Positions 26,201 through 38,793 of a stretch of 64,000 bases of DNA are shown here, one piece after another (position 1 is the stretch's first letter; the number at the start of each line of letters is the position of its first letter). The notes under the pieces are model-generated. The model saw nothing but the letters and a program-made list of their open reading frames with translations. It did no database searches and was not told the DNA's origin. The stretch comes from Tretioscincus oriximinensis (Eukaryota; Chordata; Lepidosauria; Squamata; Gymnophthalmidae), in contig JAJVDF010000855.1 of assembly GCA_022410635.1 (NCBI GenBank), forward strand, positions 321,340 to 385,339, written 5' to 3'. A program made the position numbers and the translations under genes.

Positions 26201-29200
26201 AACAGGTGTGGGTTTAGCCACCTTCTGCTCAAGACTGTCCAAGTGCAATTGAGCAAGTGAGCCGCTGTGTGAGACAGAATGCTGGACTAGGTGGGCCCTG
26301 GCCCCATTCAGCAGGGCTCCTCTTGCATTTATATGTTCACTTATGATATAACAAGCAGTCATAAACTTGTAAAAAAGAAAAACAAATCAAGGAAGTTGTG
26401 GTCAAAACAAATTGGAAATGTTATTAAATTTAATTAAACTTTAATGGTTTTAGAAAAAAATTGCAATATGGCCAAGAAGAGAGAGAAATTATTTAGGGCA
26501 GCAGGTTACCTGCAAAACCCACCACAGCCAAAAAAGAAAGAAAATCTTGAAACTGTTCATACATTCTGCCTTAAAAGAATTCTCAGTTGTTCAGAGCATA
26601 AATGATCATAACTATGAGAACTTTCATTTAGTACAAGAGTGATTGTTTTGAACTGCTACACGCACCTTTTCGTGATTGAGGAAAACAATAAAAAGAATCA
26701 AAAGAAAGGATTCAGTCAAGTGAAGCATTTGCAAATCCTGCGTCCCACTAGAACCAATGGGATTTAAAAGTCTCATTTCTTCTTAAGACTTAAAACACAA
26801 AGTGCAAGGTGTTTAAAAAAATCCTCCCTTTTCTATCTCTGGTGTTATGTACTTTTGAAAAAGGTTGGTGTTTTGTTTTTGTATTTCTCATTTGCAAATG
26901 AGATCTTGAAAGCCAACCATGGAACTTTTCCTAATTAATTGAAAGCCAAAAGCCTTCCTTAGTTGGCACTTTCTTTCAATAGTGTTTCAAATCTCCCACA
27001 ATTACTCAGTGTGCTGAAGTCTGATAAATCTTTGGAAACTCTCTGAATGGGATTGCTGTGATTTTTACAGAGGCCGATCGCATTGCTATTGCATCACCAA
27101 TTAGGTTCTTTGCCCCTCGAGGGCACATTAAATCCTGCTGCTTTAGTTTACAGGATAACTCAAGCATTACTGATGAAGCATAAAAACTTACTTGGAAAAA
27201 CAGTGGGGGATCCAGGGTGTTGACAAGACCCACCGCAGCATACCGAATAGACAGGCGAAGCTCTCAGAAAAAAGTGCTTTGGAAGAGCTGGAAACACAAA
27301 TTGAAGCCCACTGAATACTGTTAATATTCACACAGTAACTTTTAAAGCATTTGTAATGTCAGAAAACATCATTCAAGTCAAATGTCAGGGTTTTCTCAAA
27401 AACTATCATGTATTTCCACTACTGAAAAAAAATAAACTGAAGCATCTAAATACATAAAAAAGGTTGCAGCGATTGTCTGACCAATCAGAAATGCAGGGAC
27501 AGTAACACCTGCCTCCATTCGTTGATGATCTGATAGACAATTGCCGAGTAGCGGGTTCAAAATGGCGGCGGAAACTAGAGAGCGTGCTGTATGATTCAGA
27601 GTAGGCTAATTAACTAATTTCTGTTTCATGTACACCAAAATTCATTTATTTTCACTGACAATGTATCTGGGCATGAATATAGGCTAGCTTAGTATGTTCT
27701 ACAACATAGCTATTATGTTTACATGCTGTCGATGCTGCCTAAGAAATAAATTTTGGAATATGGACTGATATATCTCACATAGCAACTTATTTTAATTACA
27801 TAGTATTTTTTTAATTGGGAAGAGGGTTCTCAAGTCCATTAAGCCCACTGTATTATTTTCTTGGGATGACTTGAACAGCTATTCACTTTTGTAAAATACA
27901 TTTGTTACAAATGTCTGCTATGCAATTGTTTTCATATCCTTCTAGTGCATTTGAAACCCAACCATTTCTAGGACAGTCCCTCATGCTTCAGATCTAACTA
28001 CATGTATCTTAGAGACGAAAGCTCATTTAGATGAAAGGGGCCCTGTTGGTATGCAAGTCATTAATGTACTTTGACTTGCCACGTGGATCAGGAAATACTC
28101 TCCATTGCACTGAGAAACCATTCTTGGAGGACTGCCCAAATGCCGAGTGATCTGCTGCAAGCAGATGACTTTCCTCAAGTAGATTTAAGTGGCCACCACT
28201 GTTTCACAAGCAGTAATCTAGAAATCCGACCAAAGACCATTCCACATTAGACTGTTGGTGGATCAGACCAGCAAACACACCAGGTCTCAAAATAGTTAAG
28301 CTTTATTCTGTTTCAGAAAAGGATCTAAGATACCTGTTATCCACATGCCACTCCGGGCTAGCACAAACCTCTTTGACTGTGGCTCCCAGATGTTCCTGAA
28401 CTACAACTGCCAACATTCCACTCCCAGTGCTGTGTCCATTCTACTGAACCAAATAGAATGCTGGCAGTTGTAGTTTAGGAACATCTGGAAGGCCACAGTT
28501 TGACCCTCCTGCCTTAGACCTCTTAGTAGAACAGAATAAAACCTAGTGCATTTTGAGTCTACAACCTCCCTTCCACACGATGATGTGGTCAAAGGAGATC
28601 TCACTTAGTTCCCCTTTTAGACCATCCCAGTGTGTGCAAGGAAGGCTCCTAACTGCTTACTAGTCCAGTATAATGGTCAGTATGAAATCACCTTGCATTT
28701 CAACTCAGCTCTTTTTCAAAGTAGGCTCAGGATGGGGACAACAGATAGACATGAATGGCTCAGTTGCTAAGGAGACTATCTTTCATCTGAGAGAATGGGT
28801 CTCGAAGCCCTGTGTCAGATGTGGGGAGGGTTGAGCGTCTTCTACTAGCCTGCAGCTCTAGCCAATTCAGCTATTTGAAAGAAATGCAAATTCGTAATCT
28901 GCATTAGATAAATGAGTACCATCATTAAACTGGTGGGAAAGACAGAATAAGATGTAAGCCTTCTGGCGAAAATCCTGAAAGCCGCTCTGGAAAAGGAGCA
29001 GGGTATAAAAACTCGAGTCTCCTTCTTTCTTCTTCTTCTTCTTCTTCATTTTCCTTTTTCTTCTTCTTCTGTCTTCTTCTTCCATCTTCTTCTTCCTCCT
29101 TCTTCTTCATTTTTCTTCTCCTTTCTTCTTCTTCTTCTTCTGTCTTTTTCTTCTTCCGTCTTCTTCCCTCTTCTAGATAATAGTAATCTCTTTGTTTTTC

Positions 29201-32200
29201 CAATTCTATCTCCCACCAGTTCATTTCAAAATAAATTTGAGATATAAAGGTTAAAAGTTCAACATCAGAAGGATATTTTTAAAAATTGCATCATGAGCTA
29301 ACAATTTGATACCAACACAATAGTTACTTGAAAAAGTTGATTCTCTGTGCACTTCGTGAGTATATTTTGAGTGCTGTTTTCACATTAATCTGGAGGTTGG
29401 GGCAAGGAGAATGGATTTCCCAACTGATTCATCAGCAAGACATTTCAGCGGTTGGCTATTCAGTGGTTGGCTATATAGCTGAACGATTACCTGACAGGCA
29501 AAGTCATACTTTTTCATTTCCTTTTCATATTTCCATCCACCATTTTTTGGTTCCATTTTTATGATCCCTAGAGTGGTCCATTCAGTAGGATGGATTGAGA
29601 AACAGGAGAAAGACTGCATGTAAGATAAAAATGTAGGAGATGTCAAAATGTTTTGGACAAGTGCCATAGGTGCAATTCTTCCTTTGGACATGCGGTGAGC
29701 ACTTACCAATATTCAAAGATGTTCTCTATCAATTTAGACCCAGTATATTAATGGAACTCCTGAAAATGCCTTGCTGATGGTTCATCATTGGCTTCCACTG
29801 GATCAATGGAAGATAGGAATTCAAAACCTAATTAGTTGGTAACAGGTTTAAGGGGATTGAATGTGCTCTATGTGGGAATTCCCTTAAAAATGGTCAGGTA
29901 GCAGGAAATAATACAAAATGCAGCAGTTCGACTGAGCCTCTGGCTGGGCGCATATCATTCCAATTCTTAAAAGATCTGCACAGGCTGCCTGTTCAATATC
30001 GAGCCCAGTTGAATGTGTTGATAATAGCATACAAAGCCCTAAACGCCTTGGGCTCTGGGGTTCCTAGCCCCCCCCCCCGTGTTCTGTCCTTCTATCGAAA
30101 GCGGGAGGGGAGGAAGGGTATGGTTCTTTTTAAATGTTTTATTAATGTGTATTGTTATTCATTTAAAATCAGTTCTGGATTGCCTTGGGAGCAAGGGTTT
30201 ACACCAGTAGTGCCTCTGGCCCACAATCTGGAAAGCCCACCTAGAACCACCAGCCTGTGGCACCTCAGCCAAGGCAGCAGGAAATGCCAACATACCAAGG
30301 CAATAGATGCTAAAACGAGCCTCAATTAAAGCAGGATCCACCAGCCTGGGACCCTTCAGACAAGGTGCCTGCCAGAAGAAGGCATTTAAGTGCATTTAAG
30401 CCAAGATGGAAGGCTGTGTCAAGATTCATCAGACACTTCACCACGCTTTCCACTGCCTCTGGGTATCTCCCCATAAGACGTTTGTATCACGATGGTACCT
30501 ATATCACAAAAAATCCACCCTACATGTTCACAGAGGTTCAGTGATCCACTTGCTAAACGCCCATTTTTAGCTCCTTTTTTCTGACTTCTGTGAAAATTTA
30601 TTAAAAAGCCTTCATAGGGCATTCTTTAATGGGAACATGTTAAATATCGCAAGACTTTGAGCCTAGGTGTAATTGTTAATTGGCCCTCAGCTTGCGGAGA
30701 ATGCTGGGAATTGTAGTAGACAAGTGCAGCAATGACCAGGAGACATGTCATGTGACAAGAATACAAGGCAATGTAATGGAAAAACAGGAAACAGCATGGA
30801 ATATTGAAGGTGAGTGGGGAGGCAACTGCAAATGGATTATTCTGAATTTAGACTAAATTCCAGAATAAAGCAGGTTGTGGAGAAAGGAGCTCTGTATCTT
30901 TTTGCTGCCTCTCCACCAACTGAACAGCTCCTTATACTGCCATTTTTACAATGGAATTTTCTGCTAATAATAAAATAAAAGTATTTTCAATCATGTACTG
31001 AACTGATTCATGATAATTATTTACTTTCCACATCCTATGAAATGCTTAGAGTCTTAGCTAAATGTTTTCAAAAACGATCTCTTGTCTTGCCTCAAATTGC
31101 AGAATTCCCATTTCACTCAATGACTTGTAAGGCTGAAGCAGAAGTACAAGGCACCGCTTTTAAGAGAGGTTGCAAGTCCTGTGACATTTCATTACTCAGC
31201 AGATCTGCCAAGAGCCATTTCACAGTTTTGTGGGAGTAAACCTGAAGGAGTGTCTGCATTTGCATCAATGGAAAATGGAAAGAAGGAATGAAACAAAGAA
31301 GCAGCAAGAGAAAGGGAATGGGAGGGAGCAAGCTGGAGGCATGGATAGGAGCAGGGGGAGGAAGGGCTAGAACCTGTTGCATTACCATAAAGCAACGGGC
31401 TAATTCCACTAGTAGTGAAATAAGTAAGCAATGTCTGGATGCAGCCAATGTTGGATACAGTCAGTTTCTGGATAAGCATGACATTTTTCAGAACTACACC
31501 ATATAAACTATCAATAAATATGGAGGGTATTCAACAAATGGCCACATTTGGAATACTGTGTTCAATTCTGGTCACCACATCTCAAGGGGGACATTTTGGA
31601 ACTGGAGAAGGTGCAGAAAAGGGCAACAAAAATGATCAAGGGTCTGGAGCACCTCCCTTACGAAGTCAGGCTGCAATGTCTGGGCCTCTTCAGCCTTGAA
31701 AGGCGACGTTTGAGAGGTGATCTGATTGAAGTGTACAAAATCATGCATGGGATAGACAGGGTGAATAGAGAAAAATATTTTCTCTCTCCCACAACACTAG
31801 GACCAGGGGGCACTCCTTAAAACTGTTGGGTAGAAAAGTGAGAACAGACAAAGGAAAGTATTTTGTCACCCAGAGGGTCATCGGCCTGTGGAATTTACTT
31901 CCTGAAGAGGTAGTGGTAGCTAACAGCTTGGATAGTTTCAAGACAGGACTAGACAGGTTTATGGACACCAAGGGTATAAATGGATACTAGGATGGATGTC
32001 TGGATGTTGCCTCTGGGATGGAGCAACAGGCAGGACTCCTGAAATACCATTTTCAGGGAGTCATGAACAGGAGCATATTTTGTTTTCCTCTGTTCGGACT
32101 GCCCAGGTGCATCTGGTGGGCCTCTGTGTGACACAGAATGCTGAACTTGATGGGCTGTGGCCTGATCCAGTATGGCTCTTCTTTTGTACTTATGTTCTTA

Positions 32201-35200
32201 ACTGAGTATCTTCTTATTGCACTAAGTACATCTAGATGGAATTGTCACAATCAATGCCACAGAGGTAGCCAGATTGCTCAGATTCAGCAACATATTTTTT
32301 CATTCATCCATATTTATCGGTGAAATTAACTCCCAGAAGAGGTAGTGAGAGATACCAACCTGGACTGCTTTAAGAACAAAATGAGACAAATTCGCGGAGT
32401 CCAAATGTAACAATAGCTACTAAGATGGATGATTTGGTGCTGCCTCCAGGTTGGAATGTTGGACTGGTCTCTTTAAAATGTTTGAATTGTACCCTCAAAA
32501 TATCAATTCAGCTAGAAGGAGTACAGTACCTATATAAGGTACTGCTTGAACAATAATGAGCTAGAAGGCTTCATTGTGTAACTCAACACAACAAAGAAAA
32601 ATTGCTATGACTAGTCATATGCAGGAACAAAACAAAGGTGTGTTAAATAGAAGCAAAGTATTTTTGTTGAACAAACTATCTTAAGATTTCATTCAAGAAT
32701 AGCATTAAGGAGCATTCCAAACCAAAACCAGTGCTTTTATCTTATCCATTTATGTTTGAATTTTAAACGCTTAAAATTCAATCACATGTTGGGGTCAACT
32801 TGAAACAAACAAATAAAAAGATTGTTCTGTCCTTTTTTACATCAGTAGGATTTTCTGAGCTCCTAGGGGCTTGAAGGTATGCTCTGATTGTTTCTTAATG
32901 CCAGACAGAAATGGTCTGAACCACAATCCAGCAAGAGAACATTCTTTCAATGATTTTTATTTCAAATTTCTTTTCATCTCAGCAGCACTAGAAAAAGATA
33001 CATTTTAATAAATTGTAGCCTTGTCATCTTTAAAACGTAACCAAAATTTCAACATGACTTTTGACTTGCTTTTCTAAAACAGGTTCCCCCTACTGAACAG
33101 AAGCTGTCTTTTGAATGGATCTCTTCCTAAGAATGGGTTACAGCTGAGTGGAGTAAATGCAACTGTTTCATACAAAGAGCAGCATCTAAGTTTTAATTCA
33201 CACTTTAACCACCTCCTGACTACTGTAGTAATCTGCCTACTCTAGTCATTTCCTTTCATTTGACATATAATTGTGAAAGGAAAACCGTGACTTTCTCTCA
33301 GGCTATTTCCACATTCAGCTGGGCTGTACAAGTGAAGTCAGAACTGTTTCTATTAGAACTCTATTGGAACAGTTTACTGTGGTGGGAATTGTATAAGAAT
33401 TTTGTAGGTTTCATCAGATTAATCACTCTCACATGAGGTGGAAATTCTCACACAGCAATGTATGAGGAAGCTATTTCCTGCTTGGTGATGTTACTTCCTA
33501 TCTCTGCTTCTGGAAAGATGACATCACTTCTGGTCCTGCCCTAGAAGTGACATCAACAAATTTCACATATACCCTTTGCACACACGATGAATCCCGAACA
33601 CACAAGATTTTCAAGCTCTGGATGTGAGATTGCCAACCCAAATATTCCAAGAACTGGTTCCCAACTGGAGTGGTTTAACTGTCCTGGAACGAGGTTGCCT
33701 GTCCTTCAGATAGCTGTTTTGGAACAGTCCTGTACAGCTTTTAAGTTTGCATAGAATTAGCACCTGTTGCAAGGACTTTGATGGCTTGGATTCCTCTCCC
33801 CTTCTGCACTACTGAGTTGTCTTAACAAAAAGGTTGATAATTTGGACGCATAAACCAAGCTATATTCTATCCAATCCAGATGGAATGGTCTAACAGGAGA
33901 CATGTCCTTCTAATACATACCAGAGTGTGGAGACACCTAGATTTCAATTAAACATTTGGAACTTTCTCATGAATCACAACTATTACATATTTACTTCCAC
34001 AATGATATTTCTCATCTTCTGCACTGTTTCCTTCATTAGTTCAGCTAATAACACATTTTGTCTTCATACGTACATCTGTGTTCCTACTCCACATCTATGG
34101 TCTGCGAAGCTTAGAATTAAAAATATTATAAAGATCCAATTAAAAGTCTCCAGTTTTAAAAGAAGAGATAAGTGGTAGAACATTTGATAAACAAACTTAT
34201 CAAATGTTTTACCTCTTATCGATTTGTCTATTTTAACTAAATCAATTAGCTTGATAAGTCAATCTTCAATCAAAGACATTCTTTTCAAATCTGAGCACAG
34301 ACAATTCTTGCAGATATAATTAAATGGTATTTTATAACCTTAATATGATCTAGGTTTTAACCTATTAAACTTAGTAAGCAAATTTTGGCCTCCACAAAAT
34401 GCTACTTCACAAATTCTTGACATAAGATTATGAATCTCTGGCAAGTATTTTTAATTTTTCAACACATTTGTCAAATAAGATAAAAACTGTATCTACACTT
34501 GATATTCCCAACATCTAAATCTCATACTGTACCATGACACAGGTTACTGCAACCCCTCACTCTGAAGATGGATTGAATGTGAATTAAAACTCAGACTTCA
34601 TGGCTTCTTCAGGCAGGAGCCTAAGTCCAACCATCACTCAGCAACCACTATTAGTGAGCTAAGGGCTAGATAAGCTAGACATTGGCTGACCTTGTACAAA
34701 GCAGTTGTTCTGCTTTAAAAACTTTGAGGCACTATAAAATTTGAAGTAGAATGAAATATGAAATACAGTGGTACCTCGGTTCTCGAACGCCTTGAATGTC
34801 GACCAAATCGGTGTTCGACCGGCAGATTCCAGAAACTTTTGTCCTGGAATCCGAACACCGATTTGGAACTCGAACTTCCTTCGGCGTTCTTTCGGCCAGG
34901 CGCGCCTTGCGGACGTCATCAGAGTGCATTTTTTCGGCCAGGTGCGCCTTGCTGACGTCATCAGTGTGCGTTTTTTCGGCCCGGCGCGTCTTGCTTCGGT
35001 TCTCGAACAAATTGGTTCTCGACCGTCCTCCCGGAACGAATTGTGTTCGAGAACCGAGGTACCACTGTAATAGTTTCCGTTTTCATCTTCCAACAATATA
35101 TGTACCATTTAACTAGTTTGTTCTTTTAATCCTTAATACTAGCTGTTCGCCATATTTGCACTTAGGCTGTAGACAGGTCCTAGCAATTGGCAAGAACAGA

Positions 35201-38200
35201 GTAGTTCAACCATTCCCATATGATTTCGCCTCATCTTTTCCTGAAACATCACTGGCATTAACAAGAATTCCAGAGAAGCAGGTGCAAGAATATTCTTGGT
35301 CCACTACTCACTAAAATTCAATGAGCTTACGGTGTTCATATTAATTGCATAACATGTGCATCAAGACCTCGTCCAATCATGGCAAAGAGAGATGGATCAA
35401 GCAGGTTTTGGGGAACATCTTCACCCAGCTATTTCCTAGGTTTTTGTTAATGTTAACCTGCCCAATTTTAATTTGTTCAATTAATGTTATCATTTTAAAA
35501 TGTTTTCCTTTTGTCCTTCCAAAACAAGCTCTAAGTAATCTTTTATAGGAATACCAGTAAATGTTGTCCTACGTCAATAGCTGTCTCAGTGATATAGGTA
35601 TTTCTGAGATAGGGAATGCAGAGTTAATAAAGTTCAATGTAGTTCCAGCATCACCACCACACTCAGCATGTTCAAAGATTCAGCAGGAGGGAGATTATAA
35701 TGTGTACAAAGGGTAAAATTAGTCCGTGCCTTTGTGATCTATTCAGAATGCTAAATGCTTCATAATCTGGCTTCTGAAATTATATAAACACTGCTACACA
35801 TCTTAATTTGGTTTTAATTAATTACGGTGTTGTGTGATCCTACTTATTAAAGGATTGCTAAAACAATGCATACAGTAGTCTCTATGAGAGCTTTAGTAGG
35901 CTTCATTAACGCTACACAACTATAATTACACCAAAACAAATAGATTTAATTATTTTTATAACCAATTTCACATTCAGCTGCTCCTCAACTTCAGGGCTGG
36001 CTTTAACTAAGCATCATGAAAACTTTAATCGAAAAATAATATTTTTGACTTTCCAGCATCAAACTTGCTAGAAAATTTAAAGATCATGAAGATATTTATT
36101 CCATTATAATTGGATATTCCACAATAAGGCATGGGAATTGTGGAATAAATCAGTCCCCACAGTACTTTATTGTGGAATATCCAGTTATAGTGGAATAAAT
36201 AAGTGATGTGGGGATGCAGCCATAGACACCAAGCAAATGGAGTTTGAAGGCTATAGAATTACTTTTTAGAATAATTTGAGAGGTTCCTGTCTTTATTTCC
36301 TACAGAAAGTTTTACTTTTACTTTAGTTTTAACATATATTTGTATCCCTCCTTCAGTAGAAGGTTCCAAGGCAGACAATATGATAAAACATAGAAGAAAT
36401 TTTAAAATTCAACTCATTCAACCTCCTAGTCTCCTCACGTACTCTATAATCTAAAAGCCCAGATGTTTTAAAACATCTGCATAAAGGAGGAATTTCGATT
36501 CATATGCTCTAGAAATACTCCTGTATGGATCTACATTTCTTCAAGCATGTTTACAGATCGTGCTTTTCAAGCAAGAAAGAAAAAAAATTAGCAAGGCAAA
36601 GGGAAAGCTGGAGAATCCATGTAAAGTTACGTTCTGTTCCTTTTGTGCAGTAATGGCACTTCAATCAGGTCCTTGGGGCAATTGATGTCCATTGAGAGTA
36701 ATGTGATCATCTGTTCTCATTTAAAGTCCATTCCTTATGTATGGAGATGTAACCTAAGAGATGCCTTTGATCAGAAAGCAAGGTTTTCAGATCATCATCC
36801 AGATCAATGATTGGAACCCCTGGGTTTCTTGGATTTTCATATACAAAAGAATCCCCCCAAACATAACTGATGTTTGTATGACATTGAACTATGAAAGATG
36901 ATGTAGACCTGGTCCTAACTGAACGTTAGAGAGATAGATTGCAACTTTTATATTTTCCAAGGAGCTACTAAACCCTTTGCTACCTGATCTAACCTAAAAC
37001 ATGCCTGTGTCTTTCAATTTTGCTTAGAGAAATTGAAAGCAGCAGCCCAGAACATGTACACTTAAACCTTCTCCAGTCCTGAAGAATATATTTAGTTCGG
37101 ATTAAACTCCTTTTTTCAGGACTGAAGAATGCATAAAAATGGGTATGTGACCAGAATCATAGCCGGAGTCCCTTGGAACTTCTCAAGCAGTCACACACAA
37201 AAATCTTATTATTTATTTATTTATATTTATACCCCACCCCATAGACAACCGTAGCTTAATATACATCACAATCTTATAGCCATAGTCCACAAGTAAACAA
37301 CTCTCCCCCTGGGTTCCACTGGTACATGTGGCAAAGAACAACTTTTTAAAAATTAATTTCTCTGCAATCTTTGATGCTCAGACTGATTCCAGATTTACCA
37401 ATCTTTCACCCCTTGAACTACAGAAACACTTTCAAAACGTTTGTTTGTCATTGAAACCTCAACCCAGTCAATGCTGTCAAACTTAGCTATCCCTAAATTT
37501 CAATCCATTTTCAGAGTAAGAGACCATATCAGCAAAGAACCACGCTGAGTTCTTTTAACAATCTTTGGGTTTTAGATCGTAGGAAAAGAAAATTGCTCTT
37601 CATTTTCCTAATATGTTTTTCCAATCTGAAAGTGGAAAAACTTTTAATAAGTTAACTGGGTTTTTATTGTTAACCTTTGAGTAAAAGAATAGAAACGTGA
37701 AGAAATAAATAATAAATTCATTGAAGTTGGATTAAAACTTAGGTACGGCCTGAAATGCATCTTTTAGTTCGGTCAAGTGCCTTGAGTCCATCTCAACCGC
37801 TTGCCTACACTGGCTATTTGTTGTGGATCATGGTGGTGGTGGTGGTGAAAGCGCTGGTGATGCTTACAGGTGACCCTGAGGAAAATGAATTTAATGAAAG
37901 CAACTCATCAAATCAAGGCCCTGTCCGCACTGAGCCTTATTCTGGATTATATCTTGAGAATGAGCTTTACCATCCATAGAATCGTAGACTCATAAGAGTT
38001 GGAAGGGACCTCCAGGGTCATTGGGTTGAACTCCCTGCTCAATAAAGGATTCATTAAATGCCAGTGTGGTCTATGGCAGGCCCTATAGTCTATACTATAG
38101 CATGTGAATGGCAGGCTCCTATTCTGAGGTAAAGCCCAGAATAAGGCTCAGCGGGGGCTGGGCACAAGGCATCCCGATGTGGAAGCGCAGCAATTGTCTA

Positions 38201-38762
38201 GTCTTGTCTATGGCCTTCCAAGGGGGGCAAAGAAAGATAGGCGGGTTGTAGTATCCAGATTACAAAGAAGTGGATTGAAAGCCACTTATTCTGGGCTGTC
38301 CCTCAGAATAGGGGCCTGCCAACAACATGCTAGCGTAGACTATGACAGGCCCCTGCCATAGTCTATACTGGCGTGTGGATGGCCAAGTTCTGTCCAAGAT
38401 GTAATCCAGAATAAGGCTCCGTGTGGATAGGGCCTAAGAGAGGCGGTATCATTCTATAGTCTCCAATCTACATTAAATGCCAGAAAGGCCTATTCTGCGG
38501 CTTTTACTGAGAATTAGGCCCTTGTTCCCGCACGCGGCCTTATTCTGGATTAGAGATCTGAGGATCGTTTTGGGTTGTCCACATGCAGGGAGTAGGCCTA
38601 TGCTTCAAGACCTGCATGCCAGTGTAGCCCATTGGGAGGCGCCCCCATCTATACTAGCGTGTGGATGGCTGGCTTCTATTCTGAAGGCGGCACAGGCCTT
38701 CCTGTCCACACGCTGGGCTGTCTCCGGGCTGCTTTCCTTCGCGTCCGTGTGGGCCCAGCAGT

Positions 38763-38793
<31 letters not shown>

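Larger units (their letters stand above)
21624..27191. other. DBX2 intron 2
   Basis: 5.6 kb. Holds a CR1 end (26030), a SINE piece (25497) and the diverged duplication at 22046. The rest is unique AT-rich sequence with an 18-base octamer palindrome at 26886-26903. No other gene seen. Confidence 0.85.

Noticed and set aside
28867..29224. Glu/Lys/Arg-rich frames on the minus strand
   Set aside because: Pure translation of the CTT pyrimidine repeat.
34659..35116. Frames of 92-149 codons with a repeated motif, both strands
   Set aside because: Arise from the 42-base tandem repeat and palindrome of the Tc1/mariner-like element; no transposase motif.
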